Positions 45,956 to 54,633 of a DNA stretch of 64,000 nucleotides are shown piece after piece (position 1 is the first letter of the stretch; every line of letters starts with the position of its first letter). This DNA comes from an uncultured Dehalococcoidia bacterium. GTDB lineage: Bacteria > Chloroflexota > Dehalococcoidia > Lucifugimonadales > UBA3495. A program made the position numbers and the translations under genes. The DNA lies in NCBI GenBank assembly GCA_958296385.1, contig OY282494.1:1595416-1659415 (forward strand), in the 5' to 3' direction. The notes beneath the pieces were generated by a model. It was not told the origin of the DNA. It did not search any database and saw nothing but the letters and a program-made list of their open reading frames with translations.

Positions 45956-45970
45956 TGCCGGGGTGATTGG

Positions 45971-48011
45971 GGTCTATCCCCGCGTGTGCGGGGGAATCCG
46001 GCACGGGCGGCGGCGGCCTGGGCGCAGCCGGGGTCTATCCCCGCGTGTGCGGGGGAATCTCACGCTGCCCACCGCACCGGCTGGCACCCTACGGTCTATC
46101 CCCGCGTGTGCGGGGGAATCGATAAACGGCGCCTGGGAAACCTGCTACCCGTGGGTCTATCCCCGCGTGTGCGGGGGAATCTGTGAATATCGCCGTGATA
46201 GGCGATGGTGCCAGGGTCTATCCCCGCGTGTGCGGGGGAATCCCCTGGAAACTTGCATCCCGCTTTGCCATACCGGGTCTATCCCCGCGTGTGCGGGGGA
46301 ATCCATCGTTGATACTCCGGTTCGGTTGGCGTGCGGGGTCTATCCCCGCGTGTGCGGGGGAATCGTCGCAGGCGGCGGCCATTGCGTCAAGCAGGGGGGT
46401 CTATCCCCGCGTGTGCGGGGGAATCCGCCGGTGTCATTTGTTGCGGTGGTCATAATCGGGTCTATCCCCGCGTGTGCGGGGGAATCTGCCGTCGCGGAGG
46501 TGGAGCAGTCGCTCAGCCCGGTCTATCCCCGCGTGTGCGGGGGAATCGGTATCTGCAATCATTCGCAGTAGCACTGTACCGGTCTATCCCCGCGTGTGCG
46601 GGGGAATCCTCTCCGGTGGAGCATCGGATATAGCCCAGGGCGGTCTATCCCCGCGTGTGCGGGGGAATCGCAAAAAGCCTTGTCCAATCGAATAGCGCGT
46701 CGGGTCTATCCCCGCGTGTGCGGGGGAATCCGGGCCTCGCGCACCCGAACGTTGCGCAGCCGCGGTCTATCCCCGCGTGTGCGGGGGAATCGGTGCAGCA
46801 TGGTTGCAATGATTACGATCCACGGGTCTATCCCCGCGTGTGCGGGGGAATCACCAATGCCACCGCCCAGGTGGTGCTGGACCCCGGTCTATCCCCGCGT
46901 GTGCGGGGGAATCCACCACCGGGTCGGAGACCTGGGTGCTGGATGCGGTCTATCCCCGCGTGTGCGGGGGAATCCCCAGCGGGGACAGACATTAAGGACA
47001 TAGTACAGGTCTATCCCCGCGTGTGCGGGGGAATCTGCGCCGATAGGGCCGGCTCTTTCTCGTTCTCGGGTCTATCCCCGCGTGTGCGGGGGAATCCGCC
47101 AATAGCACCGGCGATTTGCTGTTAGACGGGGTCTATCCCCGCGTGTGCGGGGGAATCTGGACGGCGCCTTTGTGCCGGCGATGGGGCGGGGGTCTATCCC
47201 CGCGTGTGCGGGGGAATCCTACGGTTATCTGTACGGCGGTGGCAATCAGCGGGTCTATCCCCGCGTGTGCGGGGGAATCCGCTACGTGAGCGAGTATTAC
47301 GATTGTGATGACGGTCTATCCCCGCGTGTGCGGGGGAATCCGAAGCAAGGCAGATTTTATACGATTGGCAATCGGTCTATCCCCGCGTGTGCGGGGGAAT
47401 CGTAGTGCACGGGCGGATTGAGTTCTCCATTGAGGGTCTATCCCCGCGTGTGCGGGGGAATCCTGTCCCCGGCGAAGTCGCTGGGGCTGCCGGACGGTCT
47501 ATCCCCGCGTGTGCGGGGGAATCGCCAGCGCGGATACCGCTTTTATGGGCGGGCGGGGTCTATCCCCGCGTGTGCGGGGGAATCCCGGTCCAGCCGGGCG
47601 ATGACTACGGCATCGGCGGTCTATCCCCGCGTGTGCGGGGGAATCGTAGGCGTGCCAGCGCCTGCCTGCCTAAATAAGGGTCTATCCCCGCGTGTGCGGG
47701 GGAATCGACGGCCCGGCCTGGGGATGCGCCGTCGGGCGGGGTCTATCCCCGCGTGTGCGGGGGAATCCCTCGGAAGTAATCCATACGCCTACCCCAACGC
47801 GGTCTATCCCCGCGTGTGCGGGGGAATCATCCGCCAGTTCCGTATCGTGCTGTTGGCGGTGGGTCTATCCCCGCGTGTGCGGGGGAATCGTTCAGCCCGG
47901 CGTTCCTGACCTGTTCCTCTACGGTCTATCCCCGCGTGTGCGGGGGAATCGGGTTCAGCGGGCGCGGGCGCAGGCCGGGCAACGGTCTATCCCCGCGTGT
48001 GCGGGGGAATC
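45971..48011 (-). CRISPR. Type I-E CRISPR array, leader-proximal segment, 34 repeats
   Basis: 34 intact repeats in a strict 61-bp period (45971 to 47984), sequence as in the distal segment. It lies directly downstream of cas2 and its leader, so these hold the most recently acquired spacers. Together with the distal segment the array has 212 repeats and 211 spacers, one of them interrupted. Confidence 0.97.
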
Positions 48012-48074
48012 CCTTGGTGTTTTGATAGTTTTTATTGCGTATCATCATCTGTCAAGGGGGGTGGGAACGGGGGG
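48012..48074 (-). promoter_or_regulatory. CRISPR leader
   Basis: The 63 bp between the first repeat (minus-strand sense) and the cas2 stop. The part next to the repeat is A/T-rich, unlike its surroundings. A TTGACA (minus strand, 48050-48055) lies 38 bp before the first repeat and may be the -35 of the array promoter; the -10 is unclear. The leader probably extends into the 3' end of cas2. Confidence 0.7.
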
Positions 48075-48362
48075 TTAGGCGTATTTTACCAGGTGTATGC
48101 CGTCGGCATCTACTATTTCTTTGGGGGGTTCGCCCAGCGTTCGTATCCGCTGCTGGCCGGGGGCGGCGGGGTCGCGCCACGTCATCACTATCGCGCCGCT
48201 GCCCAGCGCGTCGTGCCAGCGGGTTAGTACGTCCCAGATCCGGTCGCGGATGCCGGCGGTCATTTGCGGCGACGTATAGACTCCGGGGGCTATCTCCAGC
48301 ATCACCGAGGCCAGGAATCCCCGATAGCGGCCGGCCACGTTGACCGTCACTACTACTGTCAT
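48075..48362 (-). CDS. cas2: CRISPR-associated Cas2e
   Basis: 95 residues. MTVVVTVNVAGRYRGFLASVMLEIAPGVYTSP is the type I-E Cas2 opening (key residues RGFL, LEI.PGV), and the C-terminus IVDADGIHLVKY matches Cas2e. With Cas1 it forms the spacer-integration complex. Its start overlaps the cas1 stop by one base (ATGA). Confidence 0.95.
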   Translation of the reverse strand: MTVVVTVNVAGRYRGFLASVMLEIAPGVYTSPQMTAGIRDRIWDVLTRWHDALGSGAIVMTWRDPAAPGQQRIRTLGEPPKEIVDADGIHLVKYA

Positions 48363-49258
48363 CAGAGCGACTCTCCTGGCGGCACGTCCTGAAACAGGGT
48401 CTTGATGCGGTCGATCATCTTGGGGATGACCCGTTCCGTGCGCAGCATTTCTCCGGTGGTGCGTCTGGTGTGTCGTTCTATGTCCAGAGTTGGATTTCTG
48501 GCGATGTCGCCGGCCGACTGAAACGCCGCCGGCAGCAGCACCGTATCGCGGAACAGGTCGGCGATGTCCAGGGCGAAGGCTTCGCCGCTGTGCTCGTGGA
48601 TGAAGCCCAGCTGGGGGATGGCGCCCAGCGCGGTTACGGCGATGACCGCCGCCGTGGTTACCGCCACCGATGCGTGGTTGATGGCCTGGTTGGGGATGTC
48701 CGCCGCCAGCGGGTTGGCCCGGTCGTAGCGCCGCCCCCGCCAGTTGATGCCGTAGCGCTGCGCCAGGTTCTGATAAGTGCGCTTCATCCGCGCGCCCTCA
48801 ATGCCCCGCAGCGTGTTCAGGTCGGTATGCGGCAGCACCTCGCCCAGCCGCAGCGCGTACATCTTGCGGGCAATGGTAATGCGGCTGCCCGTCGGGTCGC
48901 CCCAGGCCCGCATCTGGCGGCGGGCCACGTCGGACGTGTCCGGCGGCAGGGGCGGCCCGGTGTAGCAACGCACGCCGTCCTCGCCCACTGCCACCAGCGT
49001 CGTGTTGTGCCGCGCCATCAGACGTAGCGCATCGTGACTGACCGTTGAACCCGGCCCCAGCAGAATCATCGACAAACTCTGAAAGGGAATGCCGTACTCG
49101 CCGGCGTCCAGCGCGCTGTCGGCGTCCGGGCCGGACTGCCGCTCAAAGCGCAGCGTGCCGTCCCGCACCGTCAGCGCCCCGCGTGACAGCCACAGCAGGC
49201 CGTGCCGGTCGGCGTGGGGTATGCGGGCGGTTTCCAGTCCCAACCGGCCTCTCAACAT
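48362..49258 (-). CDS. cas1: CRISPR-associated Cas1e integrase
   Basis: 298 residues, the usual Cas1e length. The metal site is visible: Glu in RGIEGARMKRTYQNLA, His in GFIHEHSGEAFALDIADLFRD, and the Asp pair of that same segment. It integrates new spacers at the leader end together with Cas2. GGAG lies 8 bp before the ATG. A 104-bp AT-rich gap separates it from cas6e, the only sizeable break within cse1-cas2. Confidence 0.96.
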   Translation of the reverse strand: MLRGRLGLETARIPHADRHGLLWLSRGALTVRDGTLRFERQSGPDADSALDAGEYGIPFQSLSMILLGPGSTVSHDALRLMARHNTTLVAVGEDGVRCYTGPPLPPDTSDVARRQMRAWGDPTGSRITIARKMYALRLGEVLPHTDLNTLRGIEGARMKRTYQNLAQRYGINWRGRRYDRANPLAADIPNQAINHASVAVTTAAVIAVTALGAIPQLGFIHEHSGEAFALDIADLFRDTVLLPAAFQSAGDIARNPTLDIERHTRRTTGEMLRTERVIPKMIDRIKTLFQDVPPGESL

Positions 49259-49362
49259 AGTTTATACTCCGGCAGTAATATGCAGTAATATAGTGATGGT
49301 TGATGATGAGATTATTCATTTGTTAAGTTGCAGATGACTCAATGCTGACGCGCGCCAGCCGC
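49259..49362 (-). promoter_or_regulatory. AT-rich gap between cas6e and cas1
   Basis: 104 bp, much more A/T-rich than the flanking genes, with a direct repeat of AGTAATAT (49275-49292). It might hold a separate promoter for cas1-cas2, but no clear -35/-10 pair is seen. Confidence 0.35.
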
Positions 49363-50100
49363 TTACCCCCGGAGGGCGTGCCCCGCCGGACGTAGCAGCA
49401 GCATCCCGTACCCGTAAGCGCGATGCCGCCCCACGCCGCCGGCCAGCAGAGCGGCAAAAGCGCTGCCGTCGGTGATGACCAGTTCGCCCCGCATCAGCGC
49501 GTCCGGCCCCTCGCTGTATATGGTGTTCCGCTTGCGATAGGCGCGGGTGCGCTGGAACGATTGCAAGGTAGCCGATTCCAGCCGGGCCCCGCTTCTGCCT
49601 TCCAGCTGACGTGATAACCAGTCGGTATAGACTGCCTCGCGACTGCGGGGCGTTTCGCCTTTGGGCTGCTGCTCGGCTTCGTACTGAAATGCGTCAAACT
49701 CGCGACCGGGATGGCTGTACGCCCGTCGGGAACGGCGTATTACCGGGCGGATGCGCACCTCAAATCCCAGCCGCTGGCCGGCTTGCCATTCCGACGGCAT
49801 CGGTTTGCTGTCCAGGCTGCCGGCCGGGATGATTTTGGACTGCAACGGGCAGGCGAAAAGGCCGGCCGCGTCTTGCAGCGCAACGGCGCCGGCCGGCCCG
49901 TAGCCGTACAGGGTGCCGGTAGTGCCGCCGCGCGGGAATAGCGCCCGGAAGGGACGGGGCGCCAACTCTCCGAAAGATTCGGTCAGCAGACAGTGCAGCG
50001 CGTGGTCGGCGTCGGCCAGCCCCCGGGATCCCATCCAGCGGTCGAACTCCGACACGGCGATGTCGGCGCGTATCATTTGCAGCGGCGCGCTCTGGCTCAT
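49363..50100 (-). CDS. cas6e: Cas6e crRNA endoribonuclease
   Basis: 245 residues. The N-terminal catalytic His region is DADHALHCLLTESFG, and the C-terminal Gly-rich RNA-binding loop is GGVGRHRAYGYGMLLLRP, both typical of Cas6e (CasE/Cse3). It cuts each repeat 3' of the hairpin and stays bound to the crRNA in Cascade. Its start overlaps the cas5e stop by 4 bp. Confidence 0.95.
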   Translation of the reverse strand: MSQSAPLQMIRADIAVSEFDRWMGSRGLADADHALHCLLTESFGELAPRPFRALFPRGGTTGTLYGYGPAGAVALQDAAGLFACPLQSKIIPAGSLDSKPMPSEWQAGQRLGFEVRIRPVIRRSRRAYSHPGREFDAFQYEAEQQPKGETPRSREAVYTDWLSRQLEGRSGARLESATLQSFQRTRAYRKRNTIYSEGPDALMRGELVITDGSAFAALLAGGVGRHRAYGYGMLLLRPAGHALRG

Positions 50101-50888
50101 TGCGATTCATCCTTTGCCGGGCTGACGGCTTCAGAATTGACGGCATCCGGTCTGATGGCAAACTGGTCTCTCGGTATGCGGCGTTCGCAAACCCAGCGTC
50201 CGCCGCCGTGCAACCCCGAAATCCAGTTGCGCTCGTCGGTGAGCATATACTCCCGGTTGGCGGCGATGCCGTCCGTGCCCTCGCCGTCGGGCCAGAGCGT
50301 CCGTATCGGCTCCGCTGCGGCATCATCCGACTCGTACAGGCTGCGGTTGAGCAGGGCGGCCAGGGCGGTATCCCCGTCGGCAAATCCGGCCGCCAGCGGC
50401 GTTGACGGCAGGCAGGGTTTGCGTCCGATGAACAGCGGCCGCATCGGTTCGTCCAGCGCAGAGGCCAGCTCGTCCAGCGTCGGCGATTCATCATCCGGCA
50501 GCAGCCGCAGGGCAACGGTGACGCGCATATCGGCGTAGTAATCGCGGTAGCGCAGGTGCGGCGCGTGGTAGGTATTCGCCCCGCCGTGCCGTCCTTCGGG
50601 CGCGCCGCGCGTCGTCCAGCCCCGGTCGTTGGCCGCCAGTTGAGCCGTCTGAAAGTCGGTCATCCGCACGTCGCCGGCCGGTTCCCGGTCGATGCGGGCG
50701 GCGAACACCAGCCGGTCTTGCAGCTGCTGGTGTCGTTGCCGCTCGATGCGCCGCCAGCCCAGGGCGTTGGCGAACAGGCCGGTGAGCATTGACGCCGCCG
50801 GAAAGGGGCGGATGACGCCCAGGTTGTCGATGGTTTCGCCGCCGAAAGCCAGCAGCGGCGCCTCCAAATTGAGGATGAGATGGCGCAT
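50097..50888 (-). CDS. cas5: Cascade subunit Cas5e
   Basis: 263 residues. MRHLILNLEAPLLAFGG is the Cas5 N-terminal strand with Gly-rich turn, and RPFPAASMLTGLFANALGW fits the Cas5e group. It caps the crRNA 5' handle. It starts 2 bp after the cas7e stop. Confidence 0.95.
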   Translation of the reverse strand: MRHLILNLEAPLLAFGGETIDNLGVIRPFPAASMLTGLFANALGWRRIERQRHQQLQDRLVFAARIDREPAGDVRMTDFQTAQLAANDRGWTTRGAPEGRHGGANTYHAPHLRYRDYYADMRVTVALRLLPDDESPTLDELASALDEPMRPLFIGRKPCLPSTPLAAGFADGDTALAALLNRSLYESDDAAAEPIRTLWPDGEGTDGIAANREYMLTDERNWISGLHGGGRWVCERRIPRDQFAIRPDAVNSEAVSPAKDESQ

Positions 50889-50890
50889 GG

Positions 50891-52072
50891 CTACACCGCC
50901 TGGCCGCCGCCAACCACGCCGGCCGCCCAGGACGCCAAATCGTCCAGGCAGACGCGTTCCGATTGGGGAATGTCGCAGTCCTCAATCGCCGCAAACCGGC
51001 GGACGCCGTGCGCGCCGTAGCACGCATCCAGCTTGGCCAGATGGCCGGACAGCGCATCGGTAGCAGCGTCAACCTGCGGCGCAATCCGGGGACGAAAAGC
51101 GTTGGCCAGACTGCGCGGCTGCCGAGAACCGGCCTCCACCAGCATCAGGTCGGCGCAAGCGTAAGGCGCAGTAGAACCCAGCTTGGCCCCCGGCGACACG
51201 GTAGCAATCAGATGCAGCAAATTGTGAATAACCTGCCCCGCCAACCCCCGGTCAGCAGTTTCCCAATCAACAGCCGCACAACCCTCCAGGTTAGAAACCA
51301 GCCCCGGCACGTCCACCACCACATAGCCGTAAAACAGGCCGGCCGTCAGCTCCATATCGCCGATGTGAGCGGCGCCGGCGTCCTCATCGGCGCCTTGCAA
51401 GTCGTCCACCACGGAGAAATAATCGCTTTCGCTTTCCTCCCGATGCACCGTAAAAGCGTGGGCCACGTGGATGGCGGCGTCAATGTTGGCGCCAGGGTCG
51501 GAAGTAACCATCCGCCCGAACAGCGCACCCTCGAGGCCGCCGGGGAGGGCCGCCTGTGTCCGAAAGGCGCTGAAATTACTGCCCTCGCCGCGCCGGGCGT
51601 TGAACAACTCCATAGCGGCGGCACCGGCGGCGTCCGCATCGTCATCGCCGGGGTGCTCATCGCAGATGGCTTGGGCTTTCGCTTGCAGGTACTCCACTTC
51701 GGGCAAGCCAAGCAGCAAAGGCTGCCGCCCCCTTTCGCTCTCCCCGCTGCCGCCGTACACGCCGATATTGAACGACTTGGTGACTGCATCGATTACCTTT
51801 TCCGATATGACGCCGGCTTCCCGCAGCGGGGCCATTACCCGACGCTCCACCACGTTGCGCGAACGGATTGCCCCCTCCGCGCGCGCGATGTTATGCAGCG
51901 CGAATTCGTCCTGGGCAACGCGCCAGTGCCGCTTGAGGCACTGCGACGAGATACGGGTACGCACCGCACCACCAAACTGCATCCGCTTGGCAAGGCCGGA
52001 ATCATCCCGGTTCAGCAGCGCCGCCGGGTAGGAATGCAAAGTGTGAACTTGCAAAAATCGTGGGGTTGTCAT
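50891..52072 (-). CDS. cas7: Cascade backbone subunit Cas7e
   Basis: 393 residues. FLQVHTLHSYPAALLNRDDSGLAKR and RTRISSQCLKRHWR are the Cas7e (CasC/Cse4) N-terminal motifs (key residues LNRDD and SSQ.LKR). Several copies bind along the crRNA spacer. The ATG at 52072 is preferred to an upstream start at 52108 because GGGAG lies 9 bp before it and the family begins at MTTPRFLQVH. Confidence 0.95.
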   Translation of the reverse strand: MTTPRFLQVHTLHSYPAALLNRDDSGLAKRMQFGGAVRTRISSQCLKRHWRVAQDEFALHNIARAEGAIRSRNVVERRVMAPLREAGVISEKVIDAVTKSFNIGVYGGSGESERGRQPLLLGLPEVEYLQAKAQAICDEHPGDDDADAAGAAAMELFNARRGEGSNFSAFRTQAALPGGLEGALFGRMVTSDPGANIDAAIHVAHAFTVHREESESDYFSVVDDLQGADEDAGAAHIGDMELTAGLFYGYVVVDVPGLVSNLEGCAAVDWETADRGLAGQVIHNLLHLIATVSPGAKLGSTAPYACADLMLVEAGSRQPRSLANAFRPRIAPQVDAATDALSGHLAKLDACYGAHGVRRFAAIEDCDIPQSERVCLDDLASWAAGVVGGGQAV

Positions 52073-52094
52073 AGCGGTATCTCCCTGAACCTGA

Positions 52095-52718
52095 TTAGCT
52101 GTTTGCATTGTCGGATTGCACGGTCGCCCGCCGTTTGGCCTGGTAGTAATCGCGGGCCAGGCGGCGGCGGGATGCTTCGGCGGCGTCTTCGTTGTAGTCG
52201 GCGTTGCGGATAAAGTTCGCCATTTCCCACCAGTTGAAAGTAACGCCGGCGGAGGCCGCCATCCGAAACATCCGCGCCAGCAGGACGCGCAGCATATCCT
52301 CCCGCGCGTTGAGCAGGCGGTTGAACCGCATTTCGCTGTAAAACCCCGTTTGACTGGCGCTTTCGCCGCCCAGATACAGCGCGCGTCCTACGGGCGTCCC
52401 CTGGCTATGCGCCGACCGGCTGGACAAGTCGCCGCCGCCGGTGCGGGTCATCAGGGCGATGCCGTGCAGAATCAGCGCCCACTTTCGTTCTACGGCGCGG
52501 TTGGAATTGTCCAGCAAATCCCGGCTGGCCAGCAGACGCCAGAGGACGGCCGGGGCGTCGGTGTCCGGGTCGATACGGCGCAACTCGGCCAAATCGCCGC
52601 GCTGGAAATGTTCCTGTGCCATCTCCCATGCGAAGTAGCCGGCGTGGTCGCCCCAGGTCAGGGGGCGGTCTGGCGCCGTTGCCGTTTCCGGGGCAGCAGT
52701 GGTGGGCGCGCTAGTCAT
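52095..52718 (-). CDS. cse2: Cascade small subunit Cse2 (CasB)
   Basis: 207 residues of mainly helical sequence; the core TWGDHAGYFAWEMAQEHF, then LRRIDPDTDAPAVLWRLLA and the end of the domain (NWWEMANFIRNADYNED) fit Cse2. Two copies stabilise the bound target strand. The longer reading frame to 52976 is an overlap artefact of cse1. Two ATGs are adjacent (52721 and 52718); AAGGAG sits 6 bp before the second. It overlaps the cse1 end by 8 bp. Confidence 0.93.
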   Translation of the reverse strand: MTSAPTTAAPETATAPDRPLTWGDHAGYFAWEMAQEHFQRGDLAELRRIDPDTDAPAVLWRLLASRDLLDNSNRAVERKWALILHGIALMTRTGGGDLSSRSAHSQGTPVGRALYLGGESASQTGFYSEMRFNRLLNAREDMLRVLLARMFRMAASAGVTFNWWEMANFIRNADYNEDAAEASRRRLARDYYQAKRRATVQSDNANS

Positions 52719-54258
52719 CATCAGCTCCTTGCGGCGCGAACACGTCCGCCAGCCGGCCGTCATTCCGGATGCGTCCCTCAAACAGCCCCCGGGCATTGGC
52801 GCGGGCCTCGTAACGCAACATCGCCGGGCAGGGCAGCGAGTCGGTAGCATCGTCGAGGATGCGGCGCGCTTTAGGCAGCAGGAAATCCCGCCGCCAGTCG
52901 TTGCGGATACTGTCCTGCATTGCCCGGTCATCTTGCCCCAATTCGAATTGCAGGTCGTCGAAAAAGTGCGTGTCAACGATTTCGTTCAGCTGGTTCACCC
53001 AAGGACTAGCAGTCTGCAAACAGTCAGGGCTGATGTTGCCGGAATCGCCCCGTGCTGCAAACGTAGCGATGGAACGGCGAAGGATGTTCTGGACGGCATT
53101 AACATCATAGACACGCTCTTTGGCTATAAAACCCAGTTCTTGAATCCGGATTGCACCAGCCCTCAGCGGAATGACGCGCTCGTGGTAACCTTCGGTTTTC
53201 CCTTGCCCTCTCACCATAGCACGGGCCACCAGTTGCATTGGCTTTGATAGCCGCCTTTCGTCCGGGGTAAGTTCCATTAAAGGCGGCCACCTGAATTCGC
53301 TCGTGTCCAAATAGGTCGTAATTCGCCGGTAGGTAAAACCGCCGCGAGACAAGCTAAGCGCCTTGTCACCTTTTTTCTTGTCCCGCAGGTCGATAGGCGT
53401 CCAGGGATCATCAGTGATGCCGTTGCTGGTTTTGGCGTTGACGCGGGCCGCTTTGGAGCTGGTTCGGATTGCGTACAGTCGCCCGTCCTGGGCGGAGCGC
53501 ATACGGACGCGCCGGCACACTTCAATATACAGCGGCGCCAGACGGTTCAGCGTCAGCGCTTCGGCGCCCGTACCGTCCCAGGGCAGCGTCCAAAGCAGGG
53601 TATGTCCGCTGTTGGACAGCAGCGATGAATGATGCTCCAGCAGGGCGACAATATCGCGGCGCACGTGCGCGCCGGGGCGCGTGGAGGGCGTCAACGAGAA
53701 CGCCGGCCGGCTGCCCAACCCGCCGTTCATGCGGGATATGCCGTAATTGCCGGCGCCGCCGAAACCCTCCATAGTCTGCAAACTGACCAGCGCAAAAAGC
53801 CAGTCGTCTGCGCTGGCATCCGCAATCACCGCCGATTTGAGGTCGTGATTCTTGGAAGTGACCAGCATATCCAAGTCATCCGGCGTAGCGACCGTATTCT
53901 TATACTCGGGCAACTTGCCGGCAGATTGGGCCGGCGGCTGCATAAAGGCCGGCTTGGTGATGTCGTCAACCACCAGCTGCCAGGGTTCGTCATCGGCCCA
54001 ATCCGGCGTCAACCCCCGTATCAGATTGGCCCAAGCGCCGGCATCGTCGGGAGGAGCGCTCGCGCCGTCCCGGTGCATCGCCATCGCCCCCAACTGCACC
54101 AGAAAAGCGTGCCAGGAATGACGCGGGTAAGGGCGCAACCCCGGAAAAGCGGTCACGTCATCCGCCATCAGCGCAGCGTACACCTCCGGCAGCGACGCCA
54201 TGATGACGCCTTTCCCGGTGTGTACTCGGATGACGGGTTCGGTTAGGATATTGAGCAT
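52711..54258 (-). CDS. cse1: Cascade large subunit Cse1 (Cas8e)
   Basis: 515 residues. LNILTEPVIRVHTGKGVIMASLPEVYAAL is the N-terminal Cse1 opening, and QTMEGFGGAGNYGISRMNGGLGSRP is the conserved central loop (key residues GFGG.GNYG..RMNGG) close to the PAM-recognition region. It recognises the PAM and recruits Cas3. The start at 54258 has AAAGGAG 10 bp upstream. It is first of the cas operon cse1-cse2-cas7-cas5-cas6e-cas1-cas2. Confidence 0.95.
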   Translation of the reverse strand: MLNILTEPVIRVHTGKGVIMASLPEVYAALMADDVTAFPGLRPYPRHSWHAFLVQLGAMAMHRDGASAPPDDAGAWANLIRGLTPDWADDEPWQLVVDDITKPAFMQPPAQSAGKLPEYKNTVATPDDLDMLVTSKNHDLKSAVIADASADDWLFALVSLQTMEGFGGAGNYGISRMNGGLGSRPAFSLTPSTRPGAHVRRDIVALLEHHSSLLSNSGHTLLWTLPWDGTGAEALTLNRLAPLYIEVCRRVRMRSAQDGRLYAIRTSSKAARVNAKTSNGITDDPWTPIDLRDKKKGDKALSLSRGGFTYRRITTYLDTSEFRWPPLMELTPDERRLSKPMQLVARAMVRGQGKTEGYHERVIPLRAGAIRIQELGFIAKERVYDVNAVQNILRRSIATFAARGDSGNISPDCLQTASPWVNQLNEIVDTHFFDDLQFELGQDDRAMQDSIRNDWRRDFLLPKARRILDDATDSLPCPAMLRYEARANARGLFEGRIRNDGRLADVFAPQGADDD

Positions 54259-54268
54259 GGATCGAGCG

Positions 54269-54328
54269 CTCCTTTCTAGTAAATTTGAGCGGCACATACT
54301 TTCTACACTACGCGCTACCCGCTGTCAA
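54269..54328 (-). promoter_or_regulatory. Promoter and leader of the cse1-cas2 operon
   Basis: On the minus strand, TTGACA (54323-54328) and TAGAAA (54300-54305) are exactly 17 bp apart, giving a transcription start near 54293. The short 5' leader carries the RBS AAAGGAG (54269-54275). Directly beside the RBS is ATTTACTAG (54276-54284), the complement of the first nine bases of the spacer in the nearby crRNA-like gene. Confidence 0.75.
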
Positions 54329-54345
54329 CCCCCGATCCGTCCTAA

Positions 54346-54516
54346 CTATAGGCAGTATGGATCGCAGACCCAGCCGCTCGGCGTTCCAGGATGGCTATGC
54401 ACACCGCATAGATGGTATCGGCAGACAGCACAAAAATATCTCCAGGGCCGCGAGCAGTACTCGCAAGACGACGATGACGATTGGGCGGGGTTGGTAGGAA
54501 ATGATATAATGGCCAT
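54346..54516 (-). CDS. Putative 56-residue zinc-finger protein upstream of cse1
   Basis: A short reading frame missed by its size: 56 residues, ATG at 54516, with GGGAG 7 bp upstream. After a Ser-rich stretch it has CEYC (18-21), CAVC (29-32), C37 and H40/H42, and C51 with C55. This CxxC-x7-CxxC-x4-C-xx-H...CxxxC pattern is like a cross-brace HIT- or B-box-type zinc finger. It reads in the same direction as the cas operon, 87 bp before cse1. A possible promoter (TTGACT 54630-54635, TAGGCT 54607-54612) overlaps that of the divergent crRNA-like gene. Function unknown; a cas-linked regulator is only a guess. Confidence 0.5.
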   Translation of the reverse strand: MAIISFPTNPAQSSSSSCEYCSRPWRYFCAVCRYHLCGVHSHPGTPSGWVCDPYCL

Positions 54517-54565
54517 TGAAATCTCCCGATAGTGCGGTGTCCAGCCGACTTGTAGGTGGTTTCGC

Positions 54566-54596
54566 GCCCTCGCCGGGGAATCAGCCTGGCGGGGGC
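54566..54596. other. GC-rich hairpin between promoters
   Basis: A 12-bp stem with two G-T pairs, GCCCTCGCCGGG / CCTGGCGGGGGC, and a 7-nt loop. On the minus strand it would form the very start of the zinc-finger gene's leader; on the plus strand it could end a short transcript from a TATAAT at 54505-54510. Confidence 0.45.
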
Positions 54597-54598
54597 TA

Positions 54599-54627
54599 TT
54601 GTCGGTAGCCTATCAAAGCGGTATAAT
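54599..54627 (+). promoter_or_regulatory. Promoter of the crRNA-like gene
   Basis: TTGTCG (54599-54604), 17 bp, then a perfect TATAAT (54622-54627). The predicted start is near 54634, 24 bp before the first degenerate repeat. Confidence 0.75.
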
Positions 54628-54633
54628 AAAGTC

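Larger units (their letters stand above)
44572..45970. other. Spacer interrupted by transposon-like element
   Basis: A 26-bp left part (44572-44597) and a 7-bp right part (45964-45970) add to exactly one 33-bp spacer once the insert and one copy of the duplicated TGCCGGGG (44590-44597 and 45956-45963) are removed. The insertion target was therefore a spacer, not a repeat. Confidence 0.93.

Noticed and set aside
33745-48011. Many open frames across the array encoding RSIPACAGES / VYPRVCGGI / GLSPRVRGN repeats
   Set aside because: These are translations of the CRISPR repeat in three frames, with no RBS; not genes.
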